A model generated the notes under the pieces. That model saw nothing but the letters and a program-made list of their open reading frames with translations, was not told where the DNA came from and made no database searches. 64,000 bases of DNA, taken from the NCBI RefSeq assembly GCF_030169785.1, contig NZ_CP125854.1, positions 1,984,001 to 2,048,000 of the forward strand. Reading direction: 5' to 3'. Numbering within the stretch: the stretch's first letter is position 1; each line of letters starts with the position of its first letter. This document shows positions 52,597 through 61,391 of the stretch, piece after piece. The position numbers and the translations under genes were made by a program. Source of the DNA: Bdellovibrio sp. 22V (GTDB lineage Bacteria > Bdellovibrionota > Bdellovibrionia > Bdellovibrionales > Bdellovibrionaceae).

Positions 52597-53646
52597 ATGT
52601 TGGAAAATCAGTTCGTTCAAAAGTCCAGTGACGTATCTGGAATCAATTCAGGTTTTCAAGGCCTTCAAGAAGGCTCCGGAAAAATTTATCTTGATCCGCA
52701 ACAAGCTATCGCCGATTTCGATGCGGAATCTCAAAAGGAAAAAGAAGTCTCCGCTTTAGATAAGCGTATTGCTGCGTTCGTGCGTAACGCGCAAGTATTG
52801 ATGAAGCACAGAGAGTTTCATCTAGCGATGAATATTCTTCGCCAAGCTTCAAATGCGGACTCAAAAAATCCTGTCGTTCTAAACCTCCTTGCTAATTGCC
52901 TGGAAAAAATGTCCCGTCATGACGAGGCACTAATCGCACGCAAAGCCTTGGCGGCTGTCGATTATGGATTTGAGAGTCTTTACGGATACGCGACGGCTTT
53001 ATATAAACTGGGCCGCGATCAAGAGGCTTTGGATAAATACTACGAAGCTTTGGCGATTCTTACGGAAGAAAACGACAATCTTTTTGAAACCTACAAAAAC
53101 ATGGGGAACATCTTCGTACGTCAAGGCGATTATGACGGCGCAGAAGAGTACTATAATAAAGCTTATACATTGAATTCATCCTCCGACATTTTGCTTGTGA
53201 ATTTCGGCACACTCGAAGTGCAAAGAAACGACTACGAAAAGGCTTTGTACTGCTTCCGTAAAGCCGTTGAAATCAATCCTAACAATGACAAAGCGTGGGT
53301 GGGTTTGGCGATGGTTCACAACCAATTCGGCGATAGTGAATTGGCATGGGCGAACCTTGAGTCCGCGATGGATATCAATCCCCGCAATAGAACATCCGTT
53401 CACTTAGCGGCAAACTGGGGTCTTCGCGATGGCCGAGTGCAGAAAGCTATCGAAGGCTTGCAAGCTTATCTTTCGCAAGTGGAACAAGACGAGGACATGT
53501 CCCTGGTTCTTATCAATCTTTTCGCCTCTATCGGCCAGCTTGATAAGGCTCTCATCGAAATGGAAAGAGTTCTTTTGTGGAATCCTGACCACGAGGAAGT
53601 TCGCCGTTTGAAAAAGCAAATTCTCGCATCACAGAAGGCTGCATAA
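52597..53646 (+). CDS. TPR protein of the flagellar operon
   Basis: A 349-residue protein with repeated helical hairpins (~65-320): AYTLNSSSDILLVNFGTLEV, ALYCFRKAVEINPNNDKAW and others match TPR repeats. No signal peptide. It probably scaffolds protein interactions, for instance presenting flagellin to the MAF-like and GT9 genes downstream; inference. Confidence 0.85.
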   Translation: MLENQFVQKSSDVSGINSGFQGLQEGSGKIYLDPQQAIADFDAESQKEKEVSALDKRIAAFVRNAQVLMKHREFHLAMNILRQASNADSKNPVVLNLLANCLEKMSRHDEALIARKALAAVDYGFESLYGYATALYKLGRDQEALDKYYEALAILTEENDNLFETYKNMGNIFVRQGDYDGAEEYYNKAYTLNSSSDILLVNFGTLEVQRNDYEKALYCFRKAVEINPNNDKAWVGLAMVHNQFGDSELAWANLESAMDINPRNRTSVHLAANWGLRDGRVQKAIEGLQAYLSQVEQDEDMSLVLINLFASIGQLDKALIEMERVLLWNPDHEEVRRLKKQILASQKAA

Positions 53647-53649
53647 TTT

Positions 53650-54261
53650 ATGTCTATGATCACTTTTTCTGAAAACCACGAGTCGACTTTGATTTCTTAC
53701 GAAGCTGGGGAGCCTTTGGCTTCGTTGCGGGATCCTCGCGCAGAGGGTCTGAAATGGGTTTATTCTTTAGGTTCCATTCCCACGCAACACGTTGTGATCG
53801 TGGGTTTGGGTTCCGGTTTTCATGTCGCGGCTCTTGCCGACATTGACCCCTCCATCCGTATTACAGTGGTCGAATCGCGGGAGTCATTAATTCCTGTTTT
53901 CCGTTCGCAATTTCCCGAGCTTTCTGAGCGTGTTGAAATCGCAATTGTTCAAGACGCCCAAGATATATTCAAAGCGGATTTCTTTCAGGAAATTTTGAAT
54001 CAAAGATCTTATGTTCTTTCATTCCGTGAATGCTGGGGCCAGCAAGTGTCCTTTTTCTCGGAAGTCTATGGCCATCTTACGGGCCGGTCTGTCGATTCCG
54101 TGAAGTATCACTTTGAAGAGTTCGGTATCAATATTAAGGCTTTGTACTTTCAGCAAAATAAACTTCTTTCTATCAAAGATGTTATTCCTGTGGTGGAAGC
54201 GTCTGTGATGCCCGAGGATAAGAAACAGGTTTTCCGTATTCTCGGTGAATTGGTGAAATAG
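53650..54261 (+). CDS. MAF-like protein (motility accessory factor N-terminal type)
   Basis: A 203-residue protein with a Rossmann-like stretch VVIVGLGSGFHVAALADIDPS and TVVESRESLIPVF, similar to the N-terminal domain of MAF flagellin glycosyltransferases (GLG.GYH...) and to spermidine-synthase-like folds. The glycosyltransferase domain of full MAF proteins is absent; the two GT9 genes downstream could supply it. It starts 3 bases after the TPR gene. Confidence 0.55.
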   Translation: MSMITFSENHESTLISYEAGEPLASLRDPRAEGLKWVYSLGSIPTQHVVIVGLGSGFHVAALADIDPSIRITVVESRESLIPVFRSQFPELSERVEIAIVQDAQDIFKADFFQEILNQRSYVLSFRECWGQQVSFFSEVYGHLTGRSVDSVKYHFEEFGINIKALYFQQNKLLSIKDVIPVVEASVMPEDKKQVFRILGELVK

Positions 54262-54262
54262 A

Positions 54263-55831
54263 ATGAAAATTTTGGTTCTATCTCTTTTGCGACTGGGAGA
54301 TATTATTCAGCAGGCGCCACTTTTTAAGGGCTTGCGGGAAAAGTATCCGCACGCGGAAATCCATCTTCTATTGAACAAGCAGTTTTCCAGCGTGGAAAAA
54401 ATCTTAGACGGCGTTGTCGATAAATATATTTATTTTGATCGGGATGCTCTGCAAAAGGGTCTGGGCGAAGCGAACTACAATATTCTTTGGTCTTACACTG
54501 AAGTAGAGCGTCTGATTCAGACGTTGAATAAAGAAAATTACAATGCGGCATACAACTTCACCCATAATAAACTAAGCGCTTATCTTTTGGGAGCGTTGCA
54601 GATTCCGCAAAAGAACGGTCTTTATCAAGAGGAAGGACGCTTCAAAGGACTTACCAATCCTTGGCTGCGTTACTTTAACGACCGCTTCTCTGGAACTCAG
54701 AAATCTTTATTTCATTATGTGGAGCTTCTCGGAAACGCGTTTGCGCTTCCAACGAAGGCTACGACGGCACCTCATGTAAAATCCAAAAGCAAACTCGTTC
54801 TTTTGCAGTGTCTTACAAGTGACAGCAAAAAGAACTGGGGTCTTGAGAAGTTTGCAGAACTCAAACGCACGATCGAGATTTCTTTGGTCGATTACGAGGT
54901 CTGCGTGTTGGGAGCTTCTTTTGAAAGAGAAACTCTCGCGGCCGTTTTTTCTGAAAGAGATTTGTTGATTTGTGATCTTCCAGAAGCTCGCAAACATTTG
55001 CAGAATGCGGCCTTGCTGGTGACGGGGGATACAAGTATTAAACATATTGCGGCGCAAGTGGGAACTCCGATTGTTGAAATCGCGATTGGCAGCAGTGACT
55101 CTACAAAAACCGCCGCGTACTCAGCAAAGGCGTTGATACTTAATAGCGACGTCGCTTGTGCTCCGTGTTCTCACTCTCAAGCGTGTCCGCAGGCGAGCCA
55201 TCTTTGTGCGGAAGACGTTTCCGTTGAAAAAGTTTTCGGCGCCGTATGGGATCAGTTGAGCGGCGAAAAGATCGCGCAAAAGAATCACATCCGCGTTTTG
55301 GAGCGTGCGGTGTGGAGTCTTTACCTGCACAACGAATCGGATCCCTCTTATCGCGAAGCTTTACAAAATATTTTTGAGCAGTTGTCACAGAAAGAAATCG
55401 CATCGTGCCTTTCGGCATGGAATGAGCACGGGACGCTATTGCTGAATTGGTTTAATCGGGCGAAGGCGGCTTTGCCGTCGCGTGAGGAATTGGCGGGTAA
55501 GAAGAACTTTCAGTCTTCTGATATCGCGGATTTAATTCTATGCGCTCAAGACATTCTTAAAACAAAAAGAGACGAAGCAGGATATTTCCAAAACTTCGTG
55601 GAATCTTTATTAACTCGCTTCAGTCATCCGGTACAAATTTACGATCGGGTTTCTGCGGCTCTTACGGAAGCGGAAGCGCTTTTGAATATTCGCAGCAGCT
55701 TCACGCAATACTTGCAAACATCCTCCACGGAAGGAGCTTACTATGCAAAAGGAATTGGACAATTACCTATCAGTGGCTTTGAAGAGACTGGAAAAAGCGT
55801 ACAACGAAATCTTGAAAACGCAGAGTTATAA
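54263..55831 (+). CDS. Glycosyltransferase family 9 (heptosyltransferase-like)
   Basis: A 522-residue GT9 protein: N-terminal MKILVLSLLRLGDIIQQAPLF and central LVTGDTSIKHIAAQVGTPIVEI (the sugar-nucleotide-binding region). A Cys cluster CAPCSHSQACPQASHLC follows, as in many GT9 enzymes. A helical C-terminal extension of ~150 residues exceeds heptosyltransferases (~350). Position in the flagellar operon suggests glycosylation of a flagellar protein rather than lipopolysaccharide. Confidence 0.85.
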   Translation: MKILVLSLLRLGDIIQQAPLFKGLREKYPHAEIHLLLNKQFSSVEKILDGVVDKYIYFDRDALQKGLGEANYNILWSYTEVERLIQTLNKENYNAAYNFTHNKLSAYLLGALQIPQKNGLYQEEGRFKGLTNPWLRYFNDRFSGTQKSLFHYVELLGNAFALPTKATTAPHVKSKSKLVLLQCLTSDSKKNWGLEKFAELKRTIEISLVDYEVCVLGASFERETLAAVFSERDLLICDLPEARKHLQNAALLVTGDTSIKHIAAQVGTPIVEIAIGSSDSTKTAAYSAKALILNSDVACAPCSHSQACPQASHLCAEDVSVEKVFGAVWDQLSGEKIAQKNHIRVLERAVWSLYLHNESDPSYREALQNIFEQLSQKEIASCLSAWNEHGTLLLNWFNRAKAALPSREELAGKKNFQSSDIADLILCAQDILKTKRDEAGYFQNFVESLLTRFSHPVQIYDRVSAALTEAEALLNIRSSFTQYLQTSSTEGAYYAKGIGQLPISGFEETGKSVQRNLENAEL

Positions 55832-55916
55832 CAAAGAAGCCGAAAGAATTCAGCTCCTCAAAGAACTCGTGAAGGAACAAGTAAAAAATGAAAATACTCG
55901 TACTGCAGCTCGCTAG
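55743..55916 (+). CDS. Small helical protein overlapping two GT9 genes (57 codons)
   Basis: The ATG at 55743 follows GGAAGGAGCTTACT, a strong ribosome site, and encodes a 57-residue, heptad-like helix (MQKELDNYLSVALKRLEKAY...). It ends at TAG 55914-55916. It shares 89 bases with the first GT9 (stop 55831) and 29 bases with the second (start 55888), in a third frame. Being charged and helical, it looks like a real protein rather than a random frame. Possibly a complex partner of the GT9 pair. Confidence 0.55.
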   Translation: MQKELDNYLSVALKRLEKAYNEILKTQSYNKEAERIQLLKELVKEQVKNENTRTAAR

Positions 55917-57339
55917 ACTGGGCGATATTTACATGTCTTGGCCGGCGTTGCGAGCGCTTCGTCGCGCGCACCCGCAAGCGGAAATTCATCTTCTGACACG
56001 CCCTCGTTTTGAAGGCGCCGTCGAGGGGTTGACGGCGGTGGACCGCCATTGGACTTTGCCGGCGGGGGAAATTCTTTCTCCTATGGTAAAAGATGAGTGC
56101 GACATCGAAACGTCGTTGGAAAGACTGGATCATTTTGTTGACGGTCTTAAAGCTGAATCTTTTGATTGGATAATTAATTTTACTTTCTCTCCGGCTTCCA
56201 GTTATCTGGCGCATGCTTTGACCCAACCGCAGACGCAAATCACCGGCTATACTCGCTTTAAAGACGGAAGTCTTTGTTTGGCCGACGAAGTCAGCTCATA
56301 TTTTTATGCGCAAGTGGGAATCGACAAACCGAATCGCGTGCATGTCGCTGACGTTTTGGCGTCTATGCTGAATTTGGAATATATCGAAGCGGATTGGTCG
56401 GCGCCGGATTTGCCAGAGTGTACGTTGCCTTTGCCTGAACGCTACATGGTCCTTCATGTGGGCGCGAGTGAGCAGCACAAAGCTTTGAGTTCCGCAACGT
56501 GGAGCAAGCTTCTTAATTATTTTGCGAAAAGAAATAATTCTTTGCCTGTGGTTCTAATTGGAGCTCCCAATGAAAGAACGCTCGCTACGGAAATTCAAAA
56601 CTCTGTTTCGCAGATTCCATTTGTAAATCTTGTGGGTCAAACCAGAATCGCGGATCTTTTTTCGATTTTGAAAAAGGCCGAAGTCTTTGTTGGCTGTGAC
56701 AGTGCGCCAATACATATAGCTTCTTTGACGGATACGCCGACACTCAATATCAGCGTGGGTCAGGTGAATTTCTGGGAAACAGGTCCGAAAGCCACTTTGG
56801 CATTCATTTATCGCGCGGAAAACGAAGCAGCGTTGTCTCCGGAAAGAGTCGGCGAGGTTTTGGCGTCTTTGCTAGAAGGCCAAGTTGCTGAAGAACTTAT
56901 TGTACGGACGGGTGGATTGGAAAGTTACGCGAAGGACGAGTCTCCCGAGCAACGTTTCCAATGGGAGCTTGTGAAAGCTCTTTATTTAGGCGGCGCATAT
57001 CCAATGGCGGAAAGAATCGAAATTCTGCAAGGAGCTGCGAAGCTGCATGAAATTAATACCTTCGCGATGGAGCAAATCGCTTTGATTCCTGAGAAGGGCT
57101 TGCAAATGGCAGGGCCTTTATTGGATCGCGCGGAGGAAGTTATCGAAAGTATTAGCCAGTGGGTGCCCGAATTGAGTCCTCTTATTAGCTGGTATCAGGC
57201 GGAGAAGATCCGCATTGGTCCCGGTTCTCTCGAGGAAATTTGTTCAGCAGCTTTGAATGTTCACGAACGCTTAGGGCGCCATCTTCGTGTCTACATTCCT
57301 CAAGAAACTCAGGAAGAGGTGGGCGATGGAACGCTTTAA
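55888..57339 (+). CDS. Glycosyltransferase family 9, second copy
   Basis: A 483-residue GT9 enzyme with MKILVLQLARLGDIYMSWPAL at the N-terminus and VFVGCDSAPIHIASLTDTP. It is homologous to the first GT9 in the N-terminal part (both LxxLGDI and A/AEIHLL), suggesting an old tandem duplication with divergence. The C-terminal ~130 residues are helical. It overlaps the next gene by 14 bases. Confidence 0.85.
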   Translation: MKILVLQLARLGDIYMSWPALRALRRAHPQAEIHLLTRPRFEGAVEGLTAVDRHWTLPAGEILSPMVKDECDIETSLERLDHFVDGLKAESFDWIINFTFSPASSYLAHALTQPQTQITGYTRFKDGSLCLADEVSSYFYAQVGIDKPNRVHVADVLASMLNLEYIEADWSAPDLPECTLPLPERYMVLHVGASEQHKALSSATWSKLLNYFAKRNNSLPVVLIGAPNERTLATEIQNSVSQIPFVNLVGQTRIADLFSILKKAEVFVGCDSAPIHIASLTDTPTLNISVGQVNFWETGPKATLAFIYRAENEAALSPERVGEVLASLLEGQVAEELIVRTGGLESYAKDESPEQRFQWELVKALYLGGAYPMAERIEILQGAAKLHEINTFAMEQIALIPEKGLQMAGPLLDRAEEVIESISQWVPELSPLISWYQAEKIRIGPGSLEEICSAALNVHERLGRHLRVYIPQETQEEVGDGTL

Positions 57340-58009
57340 AGTAACGGGAGAAGAGCTCAGAAATTTCTATCAGGAGAATATCTCTTTAGCGCGCGTCTTT
57401 AGCGATATTGAACAAGATCTTCGTTCAACGAATCAAGTGGTGTGTCGTTACATCATCAATGGTTTGGAAATCAATGAAAGTGAAGAAGAGCGCTTCTCGA
57501 CGGTGAAACTTGATCAGATCGAAACTCTGGAATATTTGACTGAAAATGGCCGGGAACTCACGGGCATTGTTCTGCGCGGCTGGATCGATGCATTGCCCGA
57601 GCTTATTCAGAATACAGAAAAGCTTGCGAAAAGAATGCGTTCGCAAGGATTAAGCGGTCTTTTCAAATCAATTCACGATCTGGTGCAAAACTGCGAGTTT
57701 CTTATCGACAGCACTTTGATGATAAAGACGACTATGGGCGATCAGTTCCTGGTGTCTAGTCCAGTCGATTGGTTTAAGGCTGAAGAAGAGAGCAAGAAAA
57801 CCGTGACCGAGGCGTTGCGCGCCTTAGAAAATAAGGATTTTGTTCTTTTAGCCGACGTCCTAGAGTATGATTTGAACAATGTCCTGCAAATGTGGCTCGA
57901 CCACTTGCGGGTGTTGGAGAAGACGCTAAATGGGGACGACTCAGGGCCTATTATCAATTCCGAACAAACTGGATCCAATTCTATGGGTCGGAAACGTCTC
58001 GCCAATTAG
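57326..58009 (+). CDS. Helical protein of unknown function in the flagellar operon
   Basis: A 227-residue, strongly helical acidic protein. I use ATG 57326 after GGAAGAGG; it overlaps the GT9 stop by 14 bases. No domain is recognised. It is cotranscribed with the GT9 genes and overlaps the kinase gene by 80 bases, so its level is tied to both. Possibly a partner of the glycosyltransferases or the kinase. Confidence 0.6.
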   Translation: MERFKVTGEELRNFYQENISLARVFSDIEQDLRSTNQVVCRYIINGLEINESEEERFSTVKLDQIETLEYLTENGRELTGIVLRGWIDALPELIQNTEKLAKRMRSQGLSGLFKSIHDLVQNCEFLIDSTLMIKTTMGDQFLVSSPVDWFKAEEESKKTVTEALRALENKDFVLLADVLEYDLNNVLQMWLDHLRVLEKTLNGDDSGPIINSEQTGSNSMGRKRLAN

Positions 58010-59975
58010 ATTGCCTCATTTCTTCCCTTTTCAGAAAAGGGAAGTGGAGATTGTTTTTCGGGCCTCTTGTGCGGAGGCCCTTTCTCTTTTGCAGAATCAG
58101 AAATTTTCCTCGATCTTGGTCCAGGAAAGCGATGGAGCCGAGGGTCTGGAGTTCTTAGTTAAAGCCCGTCAGCTGCAGCCGATGGCGCCTCGTCTTTTTA
58201 TTGCCGAAAATCTGACTGAACAAGAAGTGCGGGAAGGAATCAATAAGGCGCAAGTCTTTCGTTTCATGCGCTGGCCTCTGAGCGAAAGAGAAATCTGGGA
58301 CCAACTTGAAAGTGCTTTGCAAAAACATTCGATGCTGCTTTCGCGCTCTTTGCTTCTGAAAGAGTCTTCCCACCAAAACAAGCAACTGGAAGCTTTGACA
58401 CATTCTCTGGAAGGAATGGTCGAAGAAAGAACGCAATACATTGAAATGTCTCACCACGAAGAAAGTGAAAAGCTGAATCGTGAACGTCAACTCATTCGTT
58501 TTATCAAGGATCTCGCGACGCAAACTTCGTTTGAAGAGATTCTTGGAATCTTACGTAAAGAACTTCGTAAGTTTCACAAGATGGGGGACCCGGTCCTTGC
58601 CTATCGCTTGGGTGGCTCGAAAACTTTCTTTATCAGCTTTCAATTGGGACACTTTACCCAGTCAGAATCTCTTAGCCATTTTGAATTTCCAAGGACGCCA
58701 CAGGTTCCTTCTGCGGAGTTGATTCGTTACTTCGCCAATCACTTCGGCCGTCCGTTTATTAAAGCCTATGTCGTTCCTTTGGAACTGCGTTTAACCAGTC
58801 ACTTCGTGGGCGGCGAGGCGGAAGCGATTCTGTGTATTGAAAACTCGTTGTCTGATAAAGAAATGGGTCCCTTTGTGGATTTCATGAGTGATCGCATGCG
58901 GCCCTTGAGCATGGCGCTGGATCGCGTGCTTTTGGAAAATCAATTGTCGTCGTTTTCTTACCGCTGGGAAAAAACTTTCGATGGCATGCGCGATCCTATC
59001 GCGATTGTCGATGTGGATTACAATGTCGTGCGCGCGAATAGAAAGTTTAGCGATAAATTTTTGCACCATCATTGCTTCGAGAGTTTCGCGCATCGGAAAG
59101 CAGCCTGTGAAGGTTGTCCTGTGCCTCAAGCTCTTAAAGAAGGAAGACCTGAAACGGGACAGATTCAGGTGGACGGACGTATCTATCAAGTGCACAGCTA
59201 TCCGGTTTTATTGGAGCATGGCACACGTCCCACGAACGTTGTGAATCAATATGTGGATATCACGCAGTCGCGCGAACTTTATCTGCAAATGTTGCAAAGT
59301 GAAAAGATGGGCGCGATCGGTATGCTGGCGGGAAACATCGCGCATGAACTGAATAATCCCCTGACGGGACTTCGCTCTTTGAGCCAGGTGTTGTTGCAGG
59401 AAGCACCTAAAGACGGGCATCTTTATTCCGATCTTTTGGAGATCGAAAAAGCGACGGCGCGTTCGCAGCGAATTATTAAAAACCTCTTGGATTTTTCCAA
59501 AGGTGAAGATCAACCCTCGGAACACATCAGTGCCGATGAAATTATCGAGCGCACGCTCCCGATGTTGAAGTCAGCGCTGCGCACGCATCGCTTGGAAGCG
59601 GATTTGCAGACCTTAGATAAAAATGTTTTTGTGGAGCCGCATTTATTGCAGCAAGTGGTTTTCAATCTTATTAACAATGCTTGCCAAGCAATGAAGGAAG
59701 CGGGACGTCTGCGTGTCACCACTCGTCATGAAGGCGCCAAAGTTTTCATCGAGATTGAAGACACCGGGCCGGGGATTCCGCTTGAAATTCAGAAGCGTAT
59801 TTTTGAACCGTTCTTCACGACAAAAAAAGAAGGACACGGGACCGGTCTTGGGTTAAGTATGTCTAAGTCTATCATTGAAAAATTCGGCGGTACGATTGAT
59901 TTCCATAACGTGGAACCTCACGGGACGTGTTTCACAATTGTGCTTCCGCAGGCACCCACGGAGTCGAAGAAGTGA
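57930..59975 (+). CDS. NtrB-like histidine kinase with pseudo-receiver N-terminus
   Basis: A 681-residue soluble kinase. Residues ~15-130 look like a receiver fold that lacks the phospho-acceptor Asp (ILVQESDG replaces the LLD strand). A coiled coil (~145-185), a GAF-like region (~195-335) and a PAS with Cys382, Cys393 and Cys396 (~345-450) follow. HisKA has His472 in [11 protein letters not shown], and HATPase (~570-675) has [16 protein letters not shown] and GTGLGL. No transmembrane helix. It ends GTGA over the receiver start. Confidence 0.88.
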   Translation: MGTTQGLLSIPNKLDPILWVGNVSPIRLPHFFPFQKREVEIVFRASCAEALSLLQNQKFSSILVQESDGAEGLEFLVKARQLQPMAPRLFIAENLTEQEVREGINKAQVFRFMRWPLSEREIWDQLESALQKHSMLLSRSLLLKESSHQNKQLEALTHSLEGMVEERTQYIEMSHHEESEKLNRERQLIRFIKDLATQTSFEEILGILRKELRKFHKMGDPVLAYRLGGSKTFFISFQLGHFTQSESLSHFEFPRTPQVPSAELIRYFANHFGRPFIKAYVVPLELRLTSHFVGGEAEAILCIENSLSDKEMGPFVDFMSDRMRPLSMALDRVLLENQLSSFSYRWEKTFDGMRDPIAIVDVDYNVVRANRKFSDKFLHHHCFESFAHRKAACEGCPVPQALKEGRPETGQIQVDGRIYQVHSYPVLLEHGTRPTNVVNQYVDITQSRELYLQMLQSEKMGAIGMLAGNIAHELNNPLTGLRSLSQVLLQEAPKDGHLYSDLLEIEKATARSQRIIKNLLDFSKGEDQPSEHISADEIIERTLPMLKSALRTHRLEADLQTLDKNVFVEPHLLQQVVFNLINNACQAMKEAGRLRVTTRHEGAKVFIEIEDTGPGIPLEIQKRIFEPFFTTKKEGHGTGLGLSMSKSIIEKFGGTIDFHNVEPHGTCFTIVLPQAPTESKK

Positions 59976-60325
59976 AGATTCTGATCGTCGATGATGAAGC
60001 CTTAGTTCGCCGCTCTTTGAGCCGTGCTTTGAAAAGCAAGGGTCATGAAGTGATGGAGGCGGAAAACGGGACTGATGGGTTGCAGGCGTGGAAAACTTGG
60101 CAGCCGCATTTGGTTTTTTTAGATGTGCTGATGCCGGGAATGACGGGACCTGAGGTTTTGAAAGAAATCGGCAGCGGTAAAACGGCGAAAGTGGTTTTGA
60201 TGTCCGCGTTTTCAGGTGAGCATAATATGGAAACGGCCCAACAGATGGGCGCCGACGTATTTGTGCCGAAACCCTTCGAAGATATTTTTGCCGTCGTGAA
60301 GATGGCAGAGGAATTGTTAGTATGA
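59972..60325 (+). CDS. Single-domain response regulator
   Basis: A 117-residue receiver with the Asp pair in ILIVDDE, phospho-acceptor in LVFLDVLMPG and Lys in VPKPFE. No output domain, as in CheY or Spo0F. The GTG start overlaps the kinase stop (GTGA), so it is the likely target of that kinase; an ATG would lie 45 bases earlier. It may act on the flagellar motor or in a relay. Confidence 0.85.
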   Translation: MKILIVDDEALVRRSLSRALKSKGHEVMEAENGTDGLQAWKTWQPHLVFLDVLMPGMTGPEVLKEIGSGKTAKVVLMSAFSGEHNMETAQQMGADVFVPKPFEDIFAVVKMAEELLV

Positions 60326-60900
60326 GAATTATCGCGGGCAAATACCGTGGACATCAATTAGTCGCATTCAAGGCGGATCACATCCGTCCTACCACGGATC
60401 GCGTGAAGGAAACTCTTTTCAATAAAATTCAATTTCAGTTGGAAGGCGCGAAAGTTCTGGATCTTTTCTGTGGTACAGGAAACCTGGGTATTGAGGCTCT
60501 TTCGCGAGACGCAACCTTTTGCACTTTCGTTGAAAAGAATCCGAAATCACTTTCAATCACAAGACAGAATTTGGAAAAGCTTCGAGTTCCCGCGGACCAA
60601 TACAAAATCATCAACATGGAAGTTTTGTCATTTTTGAAAGCATACCGTGGTGAACCTTTCGATATTATTTTTGCGGACCCGCCTTTTACGGAGAAAATGG
60701 CTCATTTTGTAATGGAAGCTGCGAGCCAAAGTGCGGCCTTTGCGGCTCACACGATTATGGCTATCGAGTCGGAAAGAAAAGAGCGCATGGAAGACCGTTA
60801 TGGAGCCTTGGTGCGCTATAGTACAAAAGAATTTGGTGATAAATACCTCAGCATGTTCTGTCATGAAAGTGCGTTGGAAGAAGAGGAAAATAATGAGTAA
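60322..60900 (+). CDS. rsmD: 16S rRNA (guanine966-N2)-methyltransferase
   Basis: A 192-residue methyltransferase. MRIIAGKYRGHQL, RPTTDRVKETLFN and LDLFCGTGNLGIEAL (SAM site) plus the catalytic DPPF motif are the RsmD hallmarks. It modifies G966 of 16S rRNA. The start overlaps the receiver stop by 4 bases and coaD overlaps its stop, the common rsmD-coaD arrangement. Confidence 0.95.
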   Translation: MRIIAGKYRGHQLVAFKADHIRPTTDRVKETLFNKIQFQLEGAKVLDLFCGTGNLGIEALSRDATFCTFVEKNPKSLSITRQNLEKLRVPADQYKIINMEVLSFLKAYRGEPFDIIFADPPFTEKMAHFVMEAASQSAAFAAHTIMAIESERKERMEDRYGALVRYSTKEFGDKYLSMFCHESALEEEENNE

Positions 60901-61375
60901 GATCGCCGTTTACCCCGGAAGTTTCGATCCCATCACAATGGGGCACGTAGATATCATCAATCGAATCGCGAGGTTGTATGATCAGGTGATCGTGCTGGTG
61001 GCGCAATCGTCGCAAAAGCAATCCATGTTCACGGCGGAAGAACGCAAAGCTTTGATTGAAAAGTCTTTGTCTCATTTGGACAACGTGAAGGTGGATATTT
61101 TCGGCGGCCTCACGGTTGAATACATGAAGAAAGCCAAGTCCCAAGTGATCGTCAGAGGGCTTCGCGCCGTCGTGGATTTCGAATATGAAATGACCATGGC
61201 AAATATGAATAGAAAAATTGCTCCCGAAATCGAAACACTTTTGGTATTTGCTAGTCCTGAGTACTACTACATCTCTTCAAGAGGTGTGAAAGAACTGGCT
61301 ATCAACGGCGGAGCTTTGAAAGATCTCGTTCCGGAATGTGTGATCGGAGCTCTTGAGCAAAAGTTAAAAAAATAA
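60893..61375 (+). CDS. coaD: Phosphopantetheine adenylyltransferase
   Basis: A 160-residue enzyme of coenzyme A synthesis (4'-phosphopantetheine + ATP to dephospho-CoA). The nucleotidyltransferase motif is in YPGSFDPITMGHVDII, and RGLRAVVDFEYEMTMANMNR and YYYISSRGVKELA are typical. The start at 60893 overlaps rsmD by 8 bases. Confidence 0.95.
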   Translation: MSKIAVYPGSFDPITMGHVDIINRIARLYDQVIVLVAQSSQKQSMFTAEERKALIEKSLSHLDNVKVDIFGGLTVEYMKKAKSQVIVRGLRAVVDFEYEMTMANMNRKIAPEIETLLVFASPEYYYISSRGVKELAINGGALKDLVPECVIGALEQKLKK

Positions 61376-61391
61376 AAAAAAGGGGTGGATT

